Shown: positions 31,120 to 40,153, counted from the first letter of the stretch. The stretch is DNA of 64,000 bases from Deinococcus aerius (GCF_002897375.1 NZ_BFAG01000010.1:1-64000); one strand, 5' to 3'. Notes: generated from the sequence alone by a model not told the origin. A program made the numbers and translations.

Positions 31120-32634
31120 ATGACCAGCACCGCCCAAAAGCCCGCCGTTCAAACCCTCACGCACTGGCTCTCCGGCAAGCCCGCCGAGGGAACCTCCAGG
31201 CGCACCGCCCCCGTCTACAACCCGGCGACCGGGCAGGTGCAGGCCCTCGTGCCCCTCGCCAGCCGCGCCGAGGTAGATCAAGCGGTTGGGATCGCCACCG
31301 CTGCCGCCAAAATCTGGCGGGCCGCGCCCCTCGGCAAGCGCGCCGAAGTCCTCTTCCGCTTCCGCGAGCTGCTCGACCGCCGACGGGAGGAGCTGGCCCG
31401 CATCCTCACCCGCGAGCACGGCAAGGTCCACGCCGACGCGCTGGGCGAGATTGCCCGGGGCATCGAGAACGTGGAGTACGCCTGCGGGGTGCCGAACCTG
31501 CTCAAGGGCGGGTACTCCGAGCAGGCGAGCACGGGGGTGGACGTGTACTCCATCCAGCAGCCGCTCGGGGTGGTGGCGGGTATCACGCCCTTCAACTTCC
31601 CGGCGATGGTGCCCCTGTGGATGATGGCGAACGCGCTGGCGTGTGGTAACGCCTTCATCCTCAAGCCGAGTGAAAAGGACCCCAGCGCGAGCCTCTTCCT
31701 GGCGGAACTGCTGAAGGAGGCGGGTCTCCCCGATGGCGTCTTTAACGTCGTCCACGGGGACAAGGAGGCGGTCGACGCCCTGCTGGAACACCCCGGTATC
31801 GCCGCCGTGAGCTTCGTGGGGAGTACGCCCATCGCGCGCAGCATCTACCAGAAGGGCACCGCGCACGGCAAGCGGGTGCAGGCCCTCGGCGGGGCGAAAA
31901 ACCACATGCTCGTCCTCCCCGACGCGGACGTGGGCATGGCCGCCGACGCCGCGGTATCGGCCGCCTACGGCTCGGCGGGCGAGCGGTGCATGGCGATCTC
32001 CGTCCTCGTGGCCGTCGGCGGGGTGGGGGACGCCCTCATCTCAGCGATTCAGGAACGCCTGCCCGCGCTCAAGGTCGGCCCCGGCGACCAGCCCGGCAAC
32101 GAGATGGGGCCGCTGATCACCCGCGAACACCGCGACCGGGTGGCGGGGTACATCGAGCGCGCGCGGGGGCAGGGCGCGACCGTGGTGGTGGACGGGCGCG
32201 AGCAGCAATTTGACGGCGACGGCTTCTTCCTCGGCGTATCGCTCCTCGACCATGTCACGCCCGAGATGGACGCCTACCAGGACGAGATCTTCGGCCCCGT
32301 GCTGTGTGTCGTGCGCGCGAACAGCTACGACGAGGGCCTGAAACTCATCAACGAGAACGAGTACGGCAACGGCACGGCGATCTTCACCCGCGACGGCGGG
32401 GCGGCCCGGCGCTTCCAGTTCGAGGTCGAGGTGGGGATGGTCGGCATCAACGTGCCCATCCCCGTGCCGGTGGCGTACTACTCCTTCGGCGGCTGGAAGG
32501 CGAGCCTCTTCGGGGACAGCCACATGTACGGTCCCGAGGGGATCAAGTTCTACACGCGCTCCAAGGTGGTCACGTCGCGCTGGCCCGACCCGGCGAGCAG
32601 CCGGGTGGACCTGGGGTTCCCGCAAAACCGGTAG
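31120..32634 (+). CDS. mmsA: Methylmalonate/malonate-semialdehyde dehydrogenase (CoA-acylating)
   Basis: A 504-residue aldehyde dehydrogenase with GGAGG upstream. It oxidises malonate semialdehyde to acetyl-CoA, or methylmalonate semialdehyde to propionyl-CoA, with NAD and release of CO2. The MmsA-specific features are visible: GVVAGITPFNFPAMVPLWM, KPSEKDPSAS, VSFVGSTPIAR, QALGGAKNHMLVLPDAD, the catalytic Cys in SAGERCMAISV and ENEYGNGTAIFTRDG. It completes the pyrimidine route to central metabolism and is the last gene of the cluster. Confidence 0.94.
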   Translation: MTSTAQKPAVQTLTHWLSGKPAEGTSRRTAPVYNPATGQVQALVPLASRAEVDQAVGIATAAAKIWRAAPLGKRAEVLFRFRELLDRRREELARILTREHGKVHADALGEIARGIENVEYACGVPNLLKGGYSEQASTGVDVYSIQQPLGVVAGITPFNFPAMVPLWMMANALACGNAFILKPSEKDPSASLFLAELLKEAGLPDGVFNVVHGDKEAVDALLEHPGIAAVSFVGSTPIARSIYQKGTAHGKRVQALGGAKNHMLVLPDADVGMAADAAVSAAYGSAGERCMAISVLVAVGGVGDALISAIQERLPALKVGPGDQPGNEMGPLITREHRDRVAGYIERARGQGATVVVDGREQQFDGDGFFLGVSLLDHVTPEMDAYQDEIFGPVLCVVRANSYDEGLKLINENEYGNGTAIFTRDGGAARRFQFEVEVGMVGINVPIPVPVAYYSFGGWKASLFGDSHMYGPEGIKFYTRSKVVTSRWPDPASSRVDLGFPQNR

Positions 32635-32790
32635 GCGGGGCCCCCTGCGCCTGGTCCTCCTGCCCCGCGGGTGAGGTCCTTCAGGTCACCCCACAGCCCC
32701 GCAGCCGGGTGGCCTGAACTTCAGAACAGGGGGCGCCTTTGTGCAGGCCTCTGGCGCCTCGAAACCTGCCCAGCGGGGAGCGCCAGTGGC

Positions 32791-32986
32791 CCGCGCTTCC
32801 TCCCCACCTTCGGCGGCCTGAGGGTCGAACGCGGGGAGGAACACGAGGCAACGGCGTTGGGCGTCGCGCTCGCGGCGGGAACTCTGACCTGGGGACAGGT
32901 CCGCGGCCGCACGTCCCCTGCTCAGGTCTTCGCCGACCCTCGCGCCGGAGAAGCGGGAACAGGCCGCCGCCCTGCCGACCGAGTGA
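32791..32986 (+). pseudogene. Frameshifted remnant of an unrecognised gene
   Basis: Frame 1 reads a protein-like stretch (FGGLRVERGEEHEATALGVA, then AAGTLTWGQVRGR and AQVFAD). The sense then continues in frame 2 as LAPEKREQAAALPTE and a stop at 32984. Deleting one C from the CCC run at 32937-32939 joins the two. No start or ribosome site is apparent; the remaining 156 bp back to mmsA show nothing. The parent family is not recognised. Low confidence. Confidence 0.35.
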
Positions 32987-32989
32987 CCC

Positions 32990-33745
32990 TCAGCCGAGGG
33001 GTCGCCCGCCGTCCACGGGGATGATGCAGCCCGTGCTGAAGGTGAGGTGCGTGGCGGCGGCCAGGACGGCGCGGGCCACCTCCTCCGGTTGGGCGATGCG
33101 GCCCAGCGGCGTGCGGGCGGCCTGGGCGGCGATCAATTCGGGGGGCATCCGCTGGGCGTACTCGCCGTCCACCCAGCCGGGCGAGACGCTGAGCACCCGG
33201 ATGTCCGGGGCCAGCGCCCGGCCCAGGCTGCGGGTCAGCGAGTCGAGGGCCGCCTTGCTCGCGCAGTAGGCGACGTTGCTGCCCAGCCCAGTTTGACCTG
33301 CAACGGAGCTGATGTTGACGACCAGCCCGTTCCCCCCCTCACGCAGCAGCGGGGCAAAGGCCCGCACGCAGGCGAAGGCCCCGCGCACGTTCACCCGCAG
33401 GATGTTGTCGATCCACTCGTCGGTGAGCCCGTCCAGGTCTGCATGTGCGACCGGCGTGGTCACCCCCGCGTTGTTGACGAGCAGATCGAGGCGGCCCTCC
33501 CGCTCGCGCACACTCCTGGCGGCAGCGGCGAGCGTGCCGCTGTCGTCCACCCGCGCGAGCAGGGCGCGGTGTGCGCCTCCCCCGGGCAGGCGGGCGGCCA
33601 ACTCCACCGCCCGCGCCTCGCCGCCCGCGTACCCGACGAGGACCGTCGCGCCCGCGCCCGCCAGCGCCTCGCAAATCGCCGTGCCGATGCCGCCCGCCCC
33701 GCCGGTGACGAGTGCCACCCGGCCAGCCAACGCTCCGGCGGTCAT
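32990..33745 (-). CDS. Short-chain dehydrogenase/reductase
   Basis: A 251-residue classical SDR. The NAD(P) loop VTGGAGGIGTAICEAL is at about residues 13-28, NNAGVTTP near 90, the catalytic Ser in VNISSVAG near 145, and Tyr/Lys in YCASKAAL near 160. The C-terminal ending GCIIPVDGGRPLG is typical. An Asp- or Glu-directed NAD preference is not obvious at the end of strand 2 (VGYAGGEAR), so cofactor choice is open. It is the last gene of the leftward operon; its ATG overlaps the LacI stop (ATGA). It probably oxidises an alcohol intermediate of the same pathway as the HisD-like enzymes. Confidence 0.88.
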   Translation of the reverse strand: MTAGALAGRVALVTGGAGGIGTAICEALAGAGATVLVGYAGGEARAVELAARLPGGGAHRALLARVDDSGTLAAAARSVREREGRLDLLVNNAGVTTPVAHADLDGLTDEWIDNILRVNVRGAFACVRAFAPLLREGGNGLVVNISSVAGQTGLGSNVAYCASKAALDSLTRSLGRALAPDIRVLSVSPGWVDGEYAQRMPPELIAAQAARTPLGRIAQPEEVARAVLAAATHLTFSTGCIIPVDGGRPLG

Positions 33746-34764
33746 GGTGGATTGCCCCTCACCGTGCCGCGCCAGACCAATTCGCCGGGATGCAGGCGCG
33801 GTCCACTCCCGGGCCGCGGGTCGTCAAGGGTCCGCAGGGCGTCCTCGATCATGGCCTCCAGCGGCTGGCGGATGGTGGTCAGGCGGTACGCCACCCGCCC
33901 GCCCTCCTGAATGCCGTCGAAGCCGATCACGCTCACCTCCTCGGGGACCCGCCGCCCCAGCAGGCGCAGGGCGTCGAGCACCCCGATGGCGACGATGTCG
34001 TTCGCCCCAAAGATGGCGTCCGGGCGTTCCCCCGCCGCGTGCAGGTCGAGGGTCGCCTGGAAGCCCCAGTCGTAGTGGAAGGCGCGGGCGGGCGCGGCGA
34101 CCGGGCTCAGGCCCACCCCGGCCAGCCACTCGCTGAAGCCCCGCAACCGGTCCTGGTGGGTGGAAGTCTCCGGGTCGCCGCCGATGAAGGCGAGGCGCCG
34201 CGCCCCACTGCCGTACAGGATCTGCGCGGCCAGCCGTCCCCCGGCGTGGTTGTCGCAGGCCACCGAGAGCAGGTCGTCGTGGCCGGGCAACCGCCGGTTG
34301 AAGAGCAGCACCGGGATGCCGCCCCTCGACACGTCCCCCAGGCTGGGCGGGGTGCTGTTCAGCCGCGTCGGGAAGACGATGGCGGCCTCGATCTGGTAGG
34401 CCCGCGCGGCGTCCAGCGTCTCCTGCACGTCGCGCCCGGCGTCGTGGGTCAGGAGGAGCGCCCGCCTGCCCCCCGCCTCCAGCGCCTGCGCCATCTGCGA
34501 GAGCGCCTGGGGATAGAAGGGGTTGTGCAGGTCCCCCACGATCAGGGCCACGATCCCGCTGCGCCGGGTGGAGAGGCTGCGGGCGATCGCGTTGGGGCGG
34601 TAGCCCAGCCGCTCGGCGGCCTCCAGCACCCGGCGGCGCGTCTCGGGGCTGATGCGCGCCCCTGGCGTAAAGGCCCGCGACACTGCCGACTGCGACACGC
34701 CCGCCTCCCGCGAAACGTCGATGGACGTGACGCGGTGATCGGGGGGCGCGGGGGGCCTGTTCAT
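33742..34764 (-). CDS. LacI-family transcriptional repressor
   Basis: A 340-residue regulator. The N-terminal helix-turn-helix is VTSIDVSREAGVSQSAVSRA followed by the hinge helix region RRRVLEAAERLGYRPNAIAR. A periplasmic-binding-protein-like sensor domain covers the rest (GIVALIVGDLHNPFYPQAL; DAIFGANDIVAIGVLDALR; VSVIGFDG). Such proteins bind symmetrical operators with a central CG and are released by a sugar or related ligand. Two matching operators lie in the divergent control region at 38418 and 38643, making it the likely regulator of both operons. It lies in the leftward operon and would be autoregulated. Confidence 0.9.
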   Translation of the reverse strand: MNRPPAPPDHRVTSIDVSREAGVSQSAVSRAFTPGARISPETRRRVLEAAERLGYRPNAIARSLSTRRSGIVALIVGDLHNPFYPQALSQMAQALEAGGRRALLLTHDAGRDVQETLDAARAYQIEAAIVFPTRLNSTPPSLGDVSRGGIPVLLFNRRLPGHDDLLSVACDNHAGGRLAAQILYGSGARRLAFIGGDPETSTHQDRLRGFSEWLAGVGLSPVAAPARAFHYDWGFQATLDLHAAGERPDAIFGANDIVAIGVLDALRLLGRRVPEEVSVIGFDGIQEGGRVAYRLTTIRQPLEAMIEDALRTLDDPRPGSGPRLHPGELVWRGTVRGNPP

Positions 34765-34816
34765 GGGTGGTGTTCAGGATAGGGGGCAGGGGGTCGAGGC
34801 CGCCCTGGCCGTGTCT

Positions 34817-36115
34817 TCAGGTCGCCGCCTTCTCCGGAACTGCCTCGCCGTACCGCTCCACCCTCAGGTCGGCCTGCCGCTGGTGGCCCGCGAAGCCCTC
34901 CACCCCGCAGATCACCGAGCAGTGCCGCCCGACGGTCACGCTGGCCTCCCGGGTGGCCCGCTGATAGGTGACGGTCTTGAGGAACTTGCCCACCCACAGC
35001 CCGCCCGTGTAGCGCGCCGCCCGGCCGGTGGGCAGGATGTGGTTGGTGCCGATAGCCTTGTCGCCGTAGGCCACGTTGGTTTCCGGGCCGAGGAAGAGCG
35101 AGCCGTAGTTGGTCATGTGCCGCAGGAAATAGTCCGGGTCGCGGGTGAGCACCTGCACATGCTCGCTGGCGATCTCGTCCGCTACCCGCACCATCTCCCC
35201 CTCCGACTCGGCGAGGATGATCTGGCCGTAGTCGCGCCAGGCCCGCCCGGCTATCTCGGCGGTGGGGAGACGCGCGAGTTGCCGCTCGATTTCGGGCACC
35301 ACCGCCCGCGCCAGCGCCTCAGAGGTCGTCAGCAGCACCGCCGGGCTGTTCGGCCCGTGCTCGGCCTGGCCCAGCAGGTCGGTGGCGACCATCTCGGCGT
35401 CGGCGGAGTCGTCGGCAATCACCAGCGTCTCGGTCGGCCCGGCCAGCAGGTCGATGCCCACCTGCCCGAAGAGTTGCCGCTTGGCCTCGGCCACGTAGGC
35501 GTTGCCGGGGCCGACGAGCATGTCCACCGGGGGGATGCTTTCCGTGCCCAGGGCGAGCGCGGCCAGGGCCTGCACCCCACCCATGATGTAGATTTCGTCC
35601 GCCCCGGCCAGGTGCATGGTCGCCACGGTGGCGGGGTAGGGCTGCCCATCCTTGGGCGGGGTCACGGCGGCCACCCGGGGCACGCCCGCGACCTTGGCCG
35701 TCGCCACGCTCATGATGGCGCTGGCGACCATCGGGTAGCGCCCGCCCGGCACGTAGCAGGCCACGCTGCCCACGGGCAGGATGCGGTGCCCCAGCGTCAC
35801 ACCCGGCAGCGTCTCCACTTCCAGGTCGTGAATCGACCCGCGCTGCGCCCGTGCGAACGTCCGCACCTGCTCCAGCGCGAAACGGATGGACGTTAGGTGC
35901 TCCTCGGGAACTTGAGCCACCAGGTTCTCGATGTCGGCTTCACTCAGGCGGAAGGAGGGCGGGTTCCAGCCGTCGAAGCGGGCGGACAGTTCGCGCAGGG
36001 CCGCGTCCCCCCGTTCCCGCACGTCCGCGATGATGCCGCGCACGGTCTGCTCGACCTCGCCGTGGACCTGGAGTTGCGCTTGGGCGGTCATGCCGGGCTT
36101 CAGGGTGCGTGCCAT
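34817..36115 (-). CDS. Histidinol dehydrogenase-family enzyme (first copy)
   Basis: A 432-residue Zn/NAD dehydrogenase homologous to HisD. The core is [48 protein letters not shown] and [18 protein letters not shown]. Zinc-ligand positions are kept: Gln and His in [10 protein letters not shown], Asp in [10 protein letters not shown], His in [12 protein letters not shown]; the catalytic Glu-His is IASEHVQV. No other histidine gene is present, and such paralogues are known to oxidise other alcohols to acids, for example sulfopropanediol dehydrogenase HpsN. A four-electron oxidation of a primary alcohol in the unknown substrate is inferred. The second copy at 46534 lies in the divergent operon. 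Confidence 0.88.
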   Translation of the reverse strand: MARTLKPGMTAQAQLQVHGEVEQTVRGIIADVRERGDAALRELSARFDGWNPPSFRLSEADIENLVAQVPEEHLTSIRFALEQVRTFARAQRGSIHDLEVETLPGVTLGHRILPVGSVACYVPGGRYPMVASAIMSVATAKVAGVPRVAAVTPPKDGQPYPATVATMHLAGADEIYIMGGVQALAALALGTESIPPVDMLVGPGNAYVAEAKRQLFGQVGIDLLAGPTETLVIADDSADAEMVATDLLGQAEHGPNSPAVLLTTSEALARAVVPEIERQLARLPTAEIAGRAWRDYGQIILAESEGEMVRVADEIASEHVQVLTRDPDYFLRHMTNYGSLFLGPETNVAYGDKAIGTNHILPTGRAARYTGGLWVGKFLKTVTYQRATREASVTVGRHCSVICGVEGFAGHQRQADLRVERYGEAVPEKAAT

Positions 36116-36142
36116 CGGGGTCTCCTCTCGGGGTGCAGGGGC

Positions 36143-36940
36143 TTAGTAGCTGGTCGAAGGGGCGGGCGTGGGTTCCGGGCGGCGCAACTCGTCCAGCACG
36201 GCGCGGGCCGCCCCGCCGAGCAGGGCCAGGTCGGACCCGGCGGTGACGAAGCGGTAGCCGAGGTCGATGGCCGCGCGGGCCAGCTCGGCGCCGGGGGTGA
36301 AGATGCCGGGAATCAGGCCCCGCCGCAGGGTGTCCCGGGCGATGCGGGCAACGATGCCCGCCGTGTCCCCCTGCCGGAAGTCGAGGGTCGCGCGCCCCGT
36401 GAGGCTCAGGCTGAGGTCGCCCGGGCCGACGAACACGCCGCTCAGGCCGGGAGTACCGAGGATAGCCTCAAGGTTGCCCACCGCCCCGGCCGTCTCGATC
36501 ATGGCGAACACCAGCGTCTCGCGGTTCGCGCGCACCCCGTAGTCGTCGCCGTACACCATCCGGGCGCGGGTGGGGCCGAAGCTGCGCCCGCCCTCCGGCG
36601 CGTAGCGGCAGGCGTGGACGAGGGCGCGGGCCTGCCCGGGCGTGTCGATCATCGGGCAGATCACCCCGGCGGCCCCCGCGTCCAGGGCGCGCATCAGGTC
36701 GGGCGGGTGGAGCCAGGGAACGCGCACCAGCGGCACGGCGGGCGTGGCCGCGATGGCCTCCAGTGTGGCGACCAGCCCGCCCTCCCCAATCAGGCCGTGT
36801 TGCAGGTCCACCGTGAGGATGTCGTAGCCCGCGTGTCCCATCACCTCGGCGCTCACCCCGCCGGGGAGGTGCAGCCAGCCGCCCAGCACCGTCTCCCCGG
36901 CGGCGAACCGTTCAGCCAGGCGTGACAGGGCCTCAGGCAT
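36143..36940 (-). CDS. HpcH/HpaI-family aldolase
   Basis: A 265-residue class II aldolase of the HpcH/HpaI (2-keto-3-deoxy acid) family, which cleaves a 2-keto-3-deoxy or 4-hydroxy-2-oxo acid to pyruvate plus an aldehyde. Motifs: GGWLHLPGGVSAEVMGHAGY, DILTVDLQHGLIGEGG with the catalytic His, PLVRVPW, the metal Glu in MIETAGAVGNLEAIL, and GVFVGPGDLSLSL with the metal Asp. The ATG at 36940 overlaps the upstream hydrolase by 8 bp. The keto-acid substrate is unknown, but its presence implies that the pathway passes through a 2-keto-3-deoxy acid. Confidence 0.9.
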   Translation of the reverse strand: MPEALSRLAERFAAGETVLGGWLHLPGGVSAEVMGHAGYDILTVDLQHGLIGEGGLVATLEAIAATPAVPLVRVPWLHPPDLMRALDAGAAGVICPMIDTPGQARALVHACRYAPEGGRSFGPTRARMVYGDDYGVRANRETLVFAMIETAGAVGNLEAILGTPGLSGVFVGPGDLSLSLTGRATLDFRQGDTAGIVARIARDTLRRGLIPGIFTPGAELARAAIDLGYRFVTAGSDLALLGGAARAVLDELRRPEPTPAPSTSY

Positions 36941-37604
36941 GGGCCACCGCGTTCAGGGCGTCCGAGATGGCGCCCGGGGCGTCCAGCGGGAGGTAATGCC
37001 CCGCGCCCGGCACCACGCGAATGGCGGCGTGAGGAACGAGCGCGTGAAGCTCTGCGGCCAGGTGGGGCGGCGTCACGCGGTCCTCCCCGCCCACCAGCAG
37101 CGTCAGCGGCCCGGTGAAGCGGGCCACGTCGCCCCGGCTGTCGGGCCGGGAGCGCAGCAGGGCGAGCTGTTCCAGATAGACCTCCGGGCCCACCCGGCGC
37201 GCCATGTCGAGCACCTTTTGCCGGTGTGGCCCGGCGGTGTCCGCAATGGCCCGCACCACCTCCCCGAAATGCCCGGCACGGACTCGCCCCTCCTGCGCCG
37301 CCCAGGTTTCCAACTGGGACGGGGTCGGCGCGTGAGGATTGGCGCTGATCAGCGTGAGGCGCGCGAGCCGCTCCGGGGCCCGCCGCAGCACCTCGAAGGC
37401 GACGATGGCCCCGAGGGAAAAGGCCACGAGGTGCAGCCTTTCATCCACAGGAGCGGCATCGAGGACCCGCCCGGCGGCCTCCGCGAGCGAGCGGCCCCGG
37501 ACCATGTCCAGCACGTGCGCTCTCCCCGGCACGGCCACGCCTCCCCACAGCGCCGCGCCGCACAGCGTGCCCGGCACCAGCACCACCCGCGGGTCGCCCG
37601 TCAC
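36933..37604 (-). CDS. Alpha/beta hydrolase
   Basis: A 223-residue hydrolase starting at GTG 37604. The nucleophile elbow is AFSLGA (Ser present, first Gly replaced by Ala), near residue 70. The acid is in GGEDRVTPP and the His in VPGAGHYLPLD, so the triad is complete. The lid is short. It resembles small esterases and lactone or enol-lactone hydrolases; the substrate is unknown. It lies 5 bp from the cupin stop and overlaps the aldolase start, so the three genes are translated together. Confidence 0.85.
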   Translation of the reverse strand: MTGDPRVVLVPGTLCGAALWGGVAVPGRAHVLDMVRGRSLAEAAGRVLDAAPVDERLHLVAFSLGAIVAFEVLRRAPERLARLTLISANPHAPTPSQLETWAAQEGRVRAGHFGEVVRAIADTAGPHRQKVLDMARRVGPEVYLEQLALLRSRPDSRGDVARFTGPLTLLVGGEDRVTPPHLAAELHALVPHAAIRVVPGAGHYLPLDAPGAISDALNAVAHA

Positions 37605-37608
37605 GGCG

Positions 37609-38220
37609 CTACTCGTCCCCGAACTGGCCGCGCATCTGGCGTTCGAGTTCGGCGAAGTTCCCCGGCTTGATCATCTTGCCGCGCTCGTCCGCCTCGAAGC
37701 CGTACTCGCGCGCCTTGCGGATCACCTCGGGCGCCCAGTAGGGGTCCTTGCCGCCGAAGACCTCGTGCTTTTCGAGCACCGCGAAGATCCAGCTCTCGCC
37801 CTCGTCCACGGCCTCGAAGCCGCGCCACAGCCGCGGGGGCAGGGTGATGTAGTCGAACTCCTCCAGGATGGTCTCGCCGTCCACCCGGTCCTCGTGCTCG
37901 CCCCAGTAGAAGCGCCAGCGGCCCCGCAGCGGCAGGAACGACTCGATGTAGTCGTGGGTGTGGTAGGCCGGGCCGTTGCCCTGCCGCGCCCGCACCATAC
38001 CGATCTGGAACCCGTGCGGCGTGGTAATGAAGGGCGCGTAGGCGTCGTTCTCGCTGGCGGTGTCCCCGATGATCGCGTAGTTGTGGCGCTGGTGCCCCGG
38101 GATGATGCTGTCGATGAACATCAGCGGCACGGCGCGTGACTTGAGCTGCGAGAAGCGCACCACGTTGCCGGTCATGATGCCCAGGTCTTCGGCAGGGGAA
38201 ACTTCGGGGTTCGAGGTCAT
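37609..38220 (-). CDS. Cupin-domain protein
   Basis: A 203-residue protein, first gene of the leftward operon, with AGGAG before the ATG at 38220. The beta-barrel has a metal-site-like motif HTHDYIESFLPLRGRWRFYW around residues 85-105, with His-X-His and Glu, and a later short motif near LPPRLWRGFEAVDEGESW. The arrangement fits a single-domain cupin, such as an isomerase, dioxygenase or sugar-acid binding protein. The reaction cannot be assigned. A 5' untranslated region of about 205 nt precedes it if the promoter at 38433-38461 is used. Confidence 0.8.
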   Translation of the reverse strand: MTSNPEVSPAEDLGIMTGNVVRFSQLKSRAVPLMFIDSIIPGHQRHNYAIIGDTASENDAYAPFITTPHGFQIGMVRARQGNGPAYHTHDYIESFLPLRGRWRFYWGEHEDRVDGETILEEFDYITLPPRLWRGFEAVDEGESWIFAVLEKHEVFGGKDPYWAPEVIRKAREYGFEADERGKMIKPGNFAELERQMRGQFGDE

Positions 38221-38417
38221 GGGGACTCCTGAGCAGGGGGGCCCGCGAAGGCTGGCTTCGCGGTCGGCGGCGCGAACAGCCCCACGTTTGGCGGGCGGAC
38301 GGCTCCTCGGGGCAGGGCGGTCACCGTGGCGGGCCTGTGGGGCAGGGGAGACCTCCGGGGAATGAACCGGGAACGAGCCGACCACGCGCCGAGCCAGACG
38401 AGGCCCGGCTGCCTATT

Positions 38418-38461
38418 TGCATACGTATTCACACCGTACCCCCGATGTCCGCCGTCGTCAA
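38418..38461 (-). promoter_or_regulatory. Leftward promoter with LacI-type operator
   Basis: On the minus strand TTGACG (38461-38456) and TACGGT (38438-38433) are 17 bp apart. Directly downstream, over the expected start point, lies the operator half-palindrome TGAATACGTATGCA (38431-38418), which differs by one base from the perfect operator at 38643. It should drive the cupin-to-SDR operon. Confidence 0.75.
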
Positions 38462-38609
38462 GCACCGGCGAGAACACCGCGCGTCAGGCTGGCGGCCCGA
38501 TTGGCTTCCATTACGGTGTTGCCGAGGTAAAGTTGGCTGCCATCGCAATAAGAAAAGCTGGCGCAGAGGTGGCGCCGCATGGACTCCCCGCCCCGCGAGC
38601 GTGAAGGAC

Positions 38610-38656
38610 TTGACAAATCTGGCGAGATGTGCCTACGATACGTGCATACGTATGCA
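38610..38656 (+). promoter_or_regulatory. Rightward promoter with perfect LacI-type operator
   Basis: TTGACA (38610-38615) and TACGAT (38634-38639) are 18 bp apart. The perfect 14-bp palindrome TGCATACGTATGCA at 38643-38656 begins 4 bp after the -10 box, so a bound repressor would block the start site. It drives the ABC transporter and SnoaL-like operon, leaving a leader of about 125 nt. Confidence 0.8.
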
Positions 38657-38773
38657 AAAGTAAGGAAGGTCCGTCGCCTGCCCAGTGCTGCCTGCACCGG
38701 CCCGCGGCGCCCTGCGGCCCACCCGTCCCGTCCACATTCTGTTTTGGTCACGCTGACGCGAGGAGGATGGCAG

Positions 38774-40153
38774 ATGGATCACGCACGGAAGCTCATCTGG
38801 CGGCGGGCGGGCGGGGCGCTCGTCATGGCGGGAGTGCTGGGCCTGGGGACGCTGGGAACGCCGTCGGTCCAGGCGCAGAGCGCCTCGTCCTACGGCCTCA
38901 AACCCGGCAAACCCTACAACGGGACCCGGCTCAAGTTCCTGATCTGCTGCCTGGCCGCCGGTCAATTCGCCCAGCTCAGCAAGCTGACCGGGGAGGGCGG
39001 CGAGTTCCAGAAGCTCACCGGCATCACGGTGCAGTGGGAGAACACGCCCTACGGCGCCCTGCAGCAGAAGGAGCTGGTCGAGGCCACCACCGGCGGCACG
39101 ACCTACGACGTGGTCGCCTGGGTGGATGCCTGGGGCGAGGCGCTCAAGCCGTACCTGCTGCCGCTGAATAGCCGCATCAAGGCCGACAAGATCAACCTCA
39201 AGGACTACCCCAACGCCTACCTCCAGGCCTCGACCGACAGCAAGGGCAACATCATCGGCATCCCGTTCCGCGGGCACCCGCTGGTGCTGTTCTACCGCAA
39301 GGACGTGTTCAAGGACCTGCGGCTGCCGGTGCCGCGAACCTGGCAGCAGGTGGTCAACACCGCCCAGATCATCCAGCAGCGCAAGCCGGGCATGGTGGGC
39401 TTATCGGCCATGTACGGGGTGAGCGCGGGCCAGAACCTCTTTAGCTGGGTCAGCATGCTGTGGGGCAACGGGGGCGACATCCTCGACAAGACGGGCCGCC
39501 CGGTCTTCAACAACGAGAAGGGCGTGCAGGCCACCCAGCTCTACATCGACATGCTGCGCAAGAACAAGATCGTGCCCGCGGCGGCCACCACCTTCGGCGA
39601 GACCGAGTCCTCCAACCAGATTCTCCAGGGCAAGGCCGCGATGTGGGTCGGCTGGTGGTGGTACTGGTCGCAGTTCTCCGACCCCAAGGCCGTCGCGCCC
39701 GGGGTGCTGAACAACGTCGGCTTCGCGCCCGCACCGGGCTGGGCGGGCGGCACCACCCAGAACTACGCGCTGGTGTGGCCGGTCGGCATCTTCAAGAACG
39801 CCAAGAACCCGGACGCCGCCTGGGAGTTCATCAAGTACGTCACCAACACCAATGTGCAGAAAAAGGTCGCGGCAAACCGCAGCGTTCCTGCCGAGGCCGA
39901 CAACACCATCGTTACCTTTTCCGGCATGAACGATCCCAAGGTCAACGCGGCGAACGGCGGCATTCCCAAGGTCGGGGCGCAGGCGCTGCGGACCGCGCGG
40001 ACCCTGCCGCAGGTGCGCTCGTGGGCCGAGATCCAGAGCGTGCTGGAGGTGGGCATCAACAAGATGGCGAACGGGGCCGATGTCAAGGCGACCCTCGACA
40101 GCATGGCGAGGGACGTGGACGCCATCCAGAAGCGCGCGGGCTACTACCAGTAG
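38774..40153 (+). CDS. Sugar-type (CUT1) ABC substrate-binding protein
   Basis: A 459-residue extracellular solute-binding protein, family 1. AGGAGG lies 7 nt before the ATG. Residues 1-35 are a signal peptide with twin Arg/Lys charges, a hydrophobic core and cleavage near VQA-Q. The body has the family patterns TTYDVVAWVDAWGEALKPYL, GIPFRGHPLVLFYRKDVF and QGKAAMWVGWWWYWS. Two adjacent Cys at about residue 57 (ICCLAAGQ) are unusual. The ligand is probably a sugar or a sugar-like polyol conjugate; the aromatic-rich WVGWWWYW segment suggests stacking to a ring. It is first gene of the rightward operon. Confidence 0.9.
   Translation: MDHARKLIWRRAGGALVMAGVLGLGTLGTPSVQAQSASSYGLKPGKPYNGTRLKFLICCLAAGQFAQLSKLTGEGGEFQKLTGITVQWENTPYGALQQKELVEATTGGTTYDVVAWVDAWGEALKPYLLPLNSRIKADKINLKDYPNAYLQASTDSKGNIIGIPFRGHPLVLFYRKDVFKDLRLPVPRTWQQVVNTAQIIQQRKPGMVGLSAMYGVSAGQNLFSWVSMLWGNGGDILDKTGRPVFNNEKGVQATQLYIDMLRKNKIVPAAATTFGETESSNQILQGKAAMWVGWWWYWSQFSDPKAVAPGVLNNVGFAPAPGWAGGTTQNYALVWPVGIFKNAKNPDAAWEFIKYVTNTNVQKKVAANRSVPAEADNTIVTFSGMNDPKVNAANGGIPKVGAQALRTARTLPQVRSWAEIQSVLEVGINKMANGADVKATLDSMARDVDAIQKRAGYYQ

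Larger units (their letters stand above)
38221..38773. other. Divergent control region, no gene
   Basis: These 553 bp separate the two operons. Its centre (about 38410-38660) is less GC-rich and holds two divergent promoters with matching operators, described separately. I see no reading frame with a ribosome site. Confidence 0.7.

Noticed and set aside
34817..36115. Histidine biosynthesis hisD
   Set aside because: No other his gene is near, there are two copies, and both belong to a sugar/amide catabolic regulon; a catabolic paralogue fits better.
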